A DNA stretch of 64,000 nt, from the NCBI GenBank assembly GCA_035995185.1, contig DASYKT010000002.1, positions 62,001-126,000 on the forward strand. The letters run 5' to 3'. The notes under the pieces were generated by a model. It was given only the letters and a program-made list of their open reading frames with translations, was not told where the DNA came from and ran no database searches. The stretch is from DASYKT01 sp035995185. GTDB lineage: Bacteria > Acidobacteriota > Blastocatellia > Pyrinomonadales > Pyrinomonadaceae. Every line of letters starts with the position of its first letter. Within the stretch, counting starts at the first letter, position 1. The position numbers and the translations under genes are program-made. Shown here one piece after another: positions 59,193 through 64,000 of the stretch.

Positions 59193-60442
59193 TGGTTCCT
59201 ATTACGGTTGAAAATCTATCAAAGCTCTATTATTTAGGCCTGGCGAAAAAACATAACTCTCTTCGCGATCTGCTGAGCAGTTTTGCCAGCAGCATAGGGA
59301 CCTCGTCTAAGAAGAAGGAACTGTGGGCGCTAAACGATATCAGCTTTCAGGTCAATGAGGGCGATACGCTGGGCATCATCGGAAAGAACGGCGCCGGAAA
59401 ATCGACCCTGCTGAAGATATTTTCGCGCATCACCAAGCCGACCAAAGGCAAGGCGTTCATTCGCGGCCGGGTGGGCAGCCTGCTCGAAGTAGGAACCGGT
59501 TTTCACAACGAGCTGAGCGGCCGGGAAAACATATATATGAGCGGCGCGATCATGGGAATGAAGCACCGTGAGATCGATCGCAAATTTGACGAGATAGTGG
59601 CCTTTGCCGAGGTGGAAAATTTTCTCGATACGGCGGTCAAGCATTACTCGAGCGGAATGTTCATGAGATTGGCGTTTTCGGTGGCGGCACACCTGGAACC
59701 GGAGATCCTGATCGTGGACGAAGTGCTGGCGGTGGGCGATATCACTTTCCAGCGCAAGTGCCTTAACAAGATGCATGACATAAGCGATCACGGCCGGACC
59801 GTCCTTTTCGTTTCTCATAACATGCAATCGGTGGCGAGCTTGTGCACCCGCGCCATCTGGCTGGACAAAGGGAATATCCGCGAAGACGGGCCGGCGCCGG
59901 ACGTGGTGGGTTCTTATCTTAACGCCGAGGCGAACCTGGGCAACGAAAGAGTATGGAGCGATCACGATTCGCCGGGCGATGAGATCATCAAACTGAGAAA
60001 GATTCGCGTCTTTAGCGACGAGCAGCAAACCGAAGCGTCATTCGATATCCGAAGATCTATCTCGCTGGAGATGGCATACGAAGTGCTGACCCCGGGCAAG
60101 ATATTCTCCCCGGCATTTCATCTTTATAACGATGAAGGCATTTGCCTTTTTGCAACCAACGACGTGACCCAGCAGTGGCGCACCCGCCCGCGAGAAAAAG
60201 GTATCTATACCAGCCGGGTAGAGATACCGGCCAACCTGCTGGCCGAGGGCCGGTTTTATGTCACCGCGGCGGCTTTTTCACCGCTTAATCATGAGACCTA
60301 TTTTCTGGAAAGAGATACCATCGCCTTTTCAGTCTATGACCCATTGGAGGGAGATTCGGCCCGCGGAGATTTTGCCGGCGTAATGATCGGCGCGGTGAGG
60401 CCGCTCTTGAATTGGGAAACGGATTACCGCCAAGAGCGTTAA
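59192..60442 (+). CDS. Polysaccharide ABC transporter ATPase with C-terminal binding domain (Wzt-like)
   Basis: 416 residues from the ATG at 59192 (TGATG with the permease stop; a TTG three bases earlier is less likely). Walker A GIIGKNGAGKSTLLKIF (near 66-82), signature HYSSGMFMRLAF (near 155) and Walker B ILIVDEVLAVGD are present. The 150 C-terminal residues beyond the ATPase core (near 260-416) are a Wzt C-terminal beta-sandwich that recognises the polysaccharide end group. So export probably depends on a modified chain end. Confidence 0.95.
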   Translation: MVPITVENLSKLYYLGLAKKHNSLRDLLSSFASSIGTSSKKKELWALNDISFQVNEGDTLGIIGKNGAGKSTLLKIFSRITKPTKGKAFIRGRVGSLLEVGTGFHNELSGRENIYMSGAIMGMKHREIDRKFDEIVAFAEVENFLDTAVKHYSSGMFMRLAFSVAAHLEPEILIVDEVLAVGDITFQRKCLNKMHDISDHGRTVLFVSHNMQSVASLCTRAIWLDKGNIREDGPAPDVVGSYLNAEANLGNERVWSDHDSPGDEIIKLRKIRVFSDEQQTEASFDIRRSISLEMAYEVLTPGKIFSPAFHLYNDEGICLFATNDVTQQWRTRPREKGIYTSRVEIPANLLAEGRFYVTAAAFSPLNHETYFLERDTIAFSVYDPLEGDSARGDFAGVMIGAVRPLLNWETDYRQER

Positions 60443-60445
60443 AAG

Positions 60446-61624
60446 ATGAAAAAGGAACGGCCCTCAGTTCTGTTTATCACACCCGGCGCCTCTCCTGTGG
60501 GAGGCAATATATTTTTCCTCAACTTCCTCAAGTGGTTCAAACAAAATAGCGACACCCCTTTTCTTACCGTCTATGGCCACGAAGGTGAGCTGGCCGGCGA
60601 ATTTGCCGCGCTCGGCGAAGCCTATCAATTCGATCACGATTTTTCCGAACAGCGAATCTGGAAAAAAGGATTGGACCGTCTTTCCCAGCGGATGGATCTG
60701 CGCAACCGCCGCCTGAGAAAACAGCTGGAAGGAAAAAATATCGGCCTCGTCTATTCCAATGCCGTGACAAATTACCGCATCCTGTCGGCGCTGCCGAAAT
60801 TCGATGCGCCGGTTATTTCTCACTGCCACGAACTGGAAAGCGTGATCCGCCGCATGGGCCTCGATGAATTTGAAAAGACAAAAGAGATGACCACGCTCTT
60901 TATCGCGGCGTCAGAAGCGGTGAAAAAAAATCTGGCTGATAACCACTCCATCGATGAAAAAAAGATCGAGGTGATCAGAGAATTTATTCCTATCGAGGAA
61001 TATTCGACTGAACAAATAAAAGCGAACCGCGCGGAAGTTATGCGTGAATTAAACATCCCGGAAAATGCTTTTATCGTCGGCGGTTCGGGCACGCTCTACT
61101 GGCGAAAAGCGCCGGAGATTTTTGCTTTGATCGCCAATGAGGTGCATAAAAAAATGCCTGATGCGCCGATCTATTTCGTCTGGGTGGGCGGCGCGACAAA
61201 AGGGGATTTCCGGTTTTTCGAACTTGAATTCGATCTGGAACGGCTCGGGCTTGTAGATAAGGTCCGCTTTTTAGCACACACCGCCGATCCGCAAAAATAT
61301 TACTCAGGGTTTGACGTATTTCTTCTGACATCGCGCGAAGACCCGTATCCGCTGGTTTGCCTGGAAGCGGCGGCGCTGGGAAAACCTGTCATGTGTTTTG
61401 AAAACAGCGGCGGGATGCCGGAATTTATCGAGCAGGATTGCGGCTTTACGGTTCCTTATCTGGATATCGGCGCGGCCGCGGAAAAGATCTTTTATCTGGC
61501 GCAAAACCCGGCGGAAAAAAATTCGCTCGGCGCGGCAGCCGCGAAAAAAGTGCGCGAGAGGCATGACATCAATGTGGCCGCGCCAAAGATGCTGGCGCTC
61601 ATCGAAACGTATCTTTCCAAGTGA
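60446..61624 (+). CDS. Family 4 (GT-B) glycosyltransferase
   Basis: 392 residues. Begins SVLFITPGASPVGGNIFFLN; the acceptor-side residue block SHCHELESVIRRMGLDEFE and the C-terminal donor block with GSGTLYWRKAPEIFALIANE, LLTSREDPYPLVCLEAAALG (E-x7-E near 294-310) and GGMPEFIEQDCGFTVP. It starts three bases after the ATPase stop, inside one operon, and its stop overlaps the next gene start. Substrate and linkage unknown. Confidence 0.92.
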   Translation: MKKERPSVLFITPGASPVGGNIFFLNFLKWFKQNSDTPFLTVYGHEGELAGEFAALGEAYQFDHDFSEQRIWKKGLDRLSQRMDLRNRRLRKQLEGKNIGLVYSNAVTNYRILSALPKFDAPVISHCHELESVIRRMGLDEFEKTKEMTTLFIAASEAVKKNLADNHSIDEKKIEVIREFIPIEEYSTEQIKANRAEVMRELNIPENAFIVGGSGTLYWRKAPEIFALIANEVHKKMPDAPIYFVWVGGATKGDFRFFELEFDLERLGLVDKVRFLAHTADPQKYYSGFDVFLLTSREDPYPLVCLEAAALGKPVMCFENSGGMPEFIEQDCGFTVPYLDIGAAAEKIFYLAQNPAEKNSLGAAAAKKVRERHDINVAAPKMLALIETYLSK

Positions 61625-63312
61625 AAAACTTTCTCAAAAAGATCATCACGCGCATACCCGAGGTCTGGAAAGAAGCGGGCTGGCGCGGCCCTCTGCAGCT
61701 GGTAGAAATTTACCGGCGAAAACAAAAGCAGCAGGAAAATTATCAGGCGTGGATCGCGCTACAGGAGAAGCCGGAGAAGTTGGACGAGAAGGAAATTCGC
61801 GCTGAGATAGAAAGCTTTTCGCATAAACCTCTCATTTCCGTGATCCTTCCCGTTTATAACGTCGACGAAAAGTGGCTGCGGCTCTGCATCGATTCGGTCT
61901 TAAACCAGCTCTATTCAAATTGGGAACTTTGCATCGCGGACGATGCTTCGACCGCGCCGCATATTCCCGGCGTTCTCAAGGAATACACGGAAAAAGATGA
62001 GCGCATTCGCCTCGTAATGCGTTTTCAAAACGGCCACATTTCCGAGGCGTCAAATTCTGCGCTGATGATGGCCGGCGGAGAGTGGACGGTTTTGCTTGAC
62101 CATGACGATGAGCTTTCGCCCGACGCGCTCTACTATGTGGCAAAAGAAATAAACGAACATACGGACGCGCAGTTGATATACAGCGATGAAGACTTAATAG
62201 ACACGCGCGGCGTGCGAAGCGAACCGAAATTTAAACCCGGCTGGAGCCCGGACCTTTTTTATTCACTCAACCTGGTCACACATCTATCGGCCTTTCGCAC
62301 GGATCTTTTGCGAAAGATCGGCGGCTTTCGCGTCGGATTTGAAGGCAGCCAGGATTACGACCTGACGCTGCGCGCGATCGAGCAGATAGATGAAAAACAG
62401 ATCAGGCATATTCCAAAAATTCTCTATCACTGGCGTACGCTGGAAAGCTCGGTAGCGTCGAGCTCGGAAGCAAAACCTTACGCCCACGAACGCGCGCGCC
62501 AGGCGATCCGCGAGCATTTCGAGCGCACCAGTATTGCCGCAACCGTAACCGAAGGCTATCCGCCGCTGCACCGCGTAATTTATGATCTGCCGGGAGATAC
62601 GAAGATAAGCGTTATCTACGGCGGGGGTAAAAAGCAATTTGAAAAAATTTCGGCTGAAAATTTCGAATTTATAAGTGCGGAAACCGGGTCCGGTTCGCTC
62701 GCGGAACGATTCAATAGCGCGGCGCAAAAAGCCGGCGGTAACGTCCTTGTTTTTTTTGAAAACGATGTCGCAGGCCTTACGATCGATGCCCTGGGGGAAC
62801 TCGCTGCCCTCGCCTTGCAAAAAAACATCGGCGCAGCGGGTGCCAGGCTGCTTTATCAAAACGGCCGCGTGCATCAGGGAGGAATTATTCTGGGCATTGC
62901 GGATTCGGCCGGTTTTGCCTATCGCCGATTGCCGGGCTGGTACCGCGACAGCCTGATGCGCGCGCAGGTGATAAATAATTTTTCAGCCGTGTCCGGCGCA
63001 TGTATGGCTACGCGAAAAGATATCTTTGACGAGATCGGCGGGTTTGATGCCCTGGATTTCCCAAATGGATTTTATGATGTGGATTACTGCTTGCGGCTAA
63101 GGGAGCGAGGTTACCGTGTTACCTGGACACCTCATGTTGAACTTGTCGGAGACGGTAAAACCGTGACTGAAAAAATAATAGAAAAGCGAGATTCTAAAGA
63201 AGTAAAAGCATTCCGTGAAAAATGGAAAAGCTTTCTGGAAAACGATCCTTATTACAATCCTAACCTCTCACTTGAACGCGAAGACATGTCATTGGATATC
63301 AATTTGGGCTAA
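61621..63312 (+). CDS. Family 2 (GT-A) glycosyltransferase
   Basis: 563 residues. It uses a GTG start (GTGA overlap with the previous stop). A GT-A domain is present near 75-300 (SVILPVYNVDEKWLRLCIDS, CIADDASTAP, MMAGGEWTVLLDHDDELSPD with the DxD). A second, partly similar C-terminal stretch (near 340-540; GAAGARLLYQNGRVHQGGII, NFSAVSGACMATRKDIFDEI) is a known two-part layout of rhamnosyl-type or O-antigen transferases. The TAA stop comes from the family F repeat that begins here (63306). Confidence 0.92.
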   Translation: MKNFLKKIITRIPEVWKEAGWRGPLQLVEIYRRKQKQQENYQAWIALQEKPEKLDEKEIRAEIESFSHKPLISVILPVYNVDEKWLRLCIDSVLNQLYSNWELCIADDASTAPHIPGVLKEYTEKDERIRLVMRFQNGHISEASNSALMMAGGEWTVLLDHDDELSPDALYYVAKEINEHTDAQLIYSDEDLIDTRGVRSEPKFKPGWSPDLFYSLNLVTHLSAFRTDLLRKIGGFRVGFEGSQDYDLTLRAIEQIDEKQIRHIPKILYHWRTLESSVASSSEAKPYAHERARQAIREHFERTSIAATVTEGYPPLHRVIYDLPGDTKISVIYGGGKKQFEKISAENFEFISAETGSGSLAERFNSAAQKAGGNVLVFFENDVAGLTIDALGELAALALQKNIGAAGARLLYQNGRVHQGGIILGIADSAGFAYRRLPGWYRDSLMRAQVINNFSAVSGACMATRKDIFDEIGGFDALDFPNGFYDVDYCLRLRERGYRVTWTPHVELVGDGKTVTEKIIEKRDSKEVKAFREKWKSFLENDPYYNPNLSLEREDMSLDINLG

Positions 63313-63353
63313 AGCCCGCGCTCTTGGTCCATTAGCTAAAGCCAGCGGCAATT
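63306..63353. repeat. Family F repeat, copy 3 (supplies the GT2 stop codon)
   Basis: GGGCTAAAGCCCGCGCTCTT ... TTAGCTAAAGCCAGCGGCAA. The first hairpin GGGCTAAAGCCC (63307-63318) contains the TAA stop (63310-63312) of the GT2 gene. It lies in the convergent gap with the SRPBCC gene. Confidence 0.72.
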
Positions 63354-63360
63354 TATAGAA

Positions 63361-63816
63361 TCAAGCGGTCAGTATTTTTTCCACAGCTTTCTGCCTGAAA
63401 TCAAATATCCGCTCAAGCTCTCTGCGCACCATAAAATGCAAAAGATCGCCCAAGGGTTCAACCGGCAAGCGGTAATGCACGATGTCTTCGATAGACGTAT
63501 CGCCATTTGGCAGTTCGGTAAAAACATGCCGGTGTATCCATTGCTTATAGGGGCCACGAATTTGTTCGTCGGTGAATTCAAACGGCGGTTTCCAACTGGA
63601 AATAAGCGTGCGCCAGTGGATGAGAAAGCCGCGCAGCCTGAGGTCGTATTCAATGATCGAACCTTCTTCGAGCTTCATCGGCTGCGGCGTGATGATCTGA
63701 AATTTAAGTTCGGGTGGGGTGATCTTTTCCAGGTTGCCGGCGTCGGCAAAAAATTCAAACACCTGCGCGCGCGGCAGCGGCAAGCTCATCTGCCTGGTAA
63801 GAATAAACTCAGCCAT
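63361..63816 (-). CDS. SRPBCC-family ligand-binding protein
   Basis: 151 residues, a START/Bet v1-like fold: QMSLPLPRAQVFEFFADAGN at the start (the usual helix-grip entrance), ITPPELKFQIITPQPMKLEE, PFEFTDEQIRGPYKQWIHRH, and a final long helix (GDLLHFMVRRELERIFDFRQ). Such cyclase/dehydrase-like proteins bind hydrophobic ligands; no specific ligand can be assigned. It faces the polysaccharide cluster in convergent orientation. Confidence 0.88.
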   Translation of the reverse strand: MAEFILTRQMSLPLPRAQVFEFFADAGNLEKITPPELKFQIITPQPMKLEEGSIIEYDLRLRGFLIHWRTLISSWKPPFEFTDEQIRGPYKQWIHRHVFTELPNGDTSIEDIVHYRLPVEPLGDLLHFMVRRELERIFDFRQKAVEKILTA

Positions 63817-63848
63817 CAGCCAAAAGTATAAGCCAAGAGCAGAAGAAG

Positions 63849-63916
63849 ATTAACCACAAAGGCACGAAGACACAAAGAAATTTTATCTTAGTGTTCTTTG
63901 TGTCTTTGTGGTTAAT
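63849..63916. repeat. Palindrome of the TTAACCAC type
   Basis: GATTAACCACAAAGGCACGA plus AGACACAAAG (left) and CTTTGTGTCTTTGTGGTTAAT (right, 63897-63916) pair. It has the same TTAACCAC end as the one at 281-374. Confidence 0.78.
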
Positions 63917-63925
63917 TCAAACGGA

Positions 63926-64000
63926 TTAATTTCCGTTCTTGAGATATTTCTCCGGGATCGGAGTATCGGTTGTTTCGCCGGCCCAGTAGATGGTCATCAC
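63926..64000 (-). CDS. C-terminal end of an unidentified protein (partial)
   Basis: The last 24 codons (TAA at 63926-63928) of a minus-strand gene whose start lies beyond the window. The visible end reads V-M-T-I-Y-W-A-G-E-T-T-D-T-P-I-P-E-K-Y-L-K-N-G-N. No family can be named from that. Confidence 0.5.
   Translation of the reverse strand: MMTIYWAGETTDTPIPEKYLKNGN

Noticed and set aside
1..64000. tRNA, rRNA, tmRNA or prophage/transposase genes
   Set aside because: I looked for CCA-ended cloverleaf stems, rRNA words and DDE or integrase motifs and saw none that I could support.

Overview
The window looks like chromosomal DNA of an Acidobacteriota bacterium, most likely class Blastocatellia. 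This is an inference from the mix of protein families (DUF5658 membrane protein, glycine-zipper secreted protein, stand-alone OmpR-type winged-helix regulator, secreted M28 peptidase of a type common in that group, HtrA protease, KirBac channel), moderate GC content and very many extragenic palindromes. No 16S gene, tRNA, phage, plasmid, transposase or CRISPR array is visible. All taxonomy here is from pattern memory, not a search.

Layout. 0-8.5 kb: end of a cysteine-rich protein, a GNAT enzyme, ispH, a PEP-mutase-like enzyme, then a minus-strand copper operon (multicopper oxidase, SCO1, beta-propeller) and a glycine-zipper protein. 8.8-19.7 kb: DUF5658, HtrA protease, a small zinc-ribbon protein, an alpha/beta hydrolase behind truB, recX, alaS, and an Lrp regulator driving an EamA exporter. 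19.9-25.8 kb: a class 3 lipase whose catalytic-His end seems to sit in the next reading frame, a divergent pair of cell-wall proteins, a small HTH protein, a repeat nest and an AraC regulator. 26-38.5 kb: dTDP-rhamnose genes rfbB-rfbD, a Wzc-type tyrosine kinase, a 1228-residue NfnAB-like flavoprotein, a lipoprotein, a Kir channel and ribE. 38.5-50.3 kb: M28 peptidase, a divergent SDR/AraC pair, topA, an Nfu-type Fe-S protein, acpS and pgeF with overlapping 5' ends, a DsbD-N-like protein and rlmN. 50.3-53.7 kb: dnaA and dnaN with DnaA-box clusters before and after dnaA, the probable chromosomal origin. 53.8-64 kb: a winged-helix regulator, a subtilase without a propeptide, a secreted protein, and a polysaccharide export cluster (GT4; Wzm/Wzt ABC transporter; GT4; GT2), then an SRPBCC protein and the end of a minus-strand gene.

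Common themes. Envelope polysaccharide is served by rfbB/rfbD (rhamnose donor), the tyrosine kinase/co-polymerase and the Wzm-Wzt cluster. Replication and housekeeping genes surround oriC. The most striking non-coding feature is a crowd of at least nine dispersed palindromic repeat families, one nested inside another; they sit in 13 of the 15 convergent gene gaps and only about 4 of 14 divergent ones. The strongest candidates for something undescribed are the mirror-spaced eight-cysteine C-terminus at the left edge, the fused NfnAB-like enzyme with an unassigned N-terminal domain, the lipase stop/frameshift and the palindrome families.
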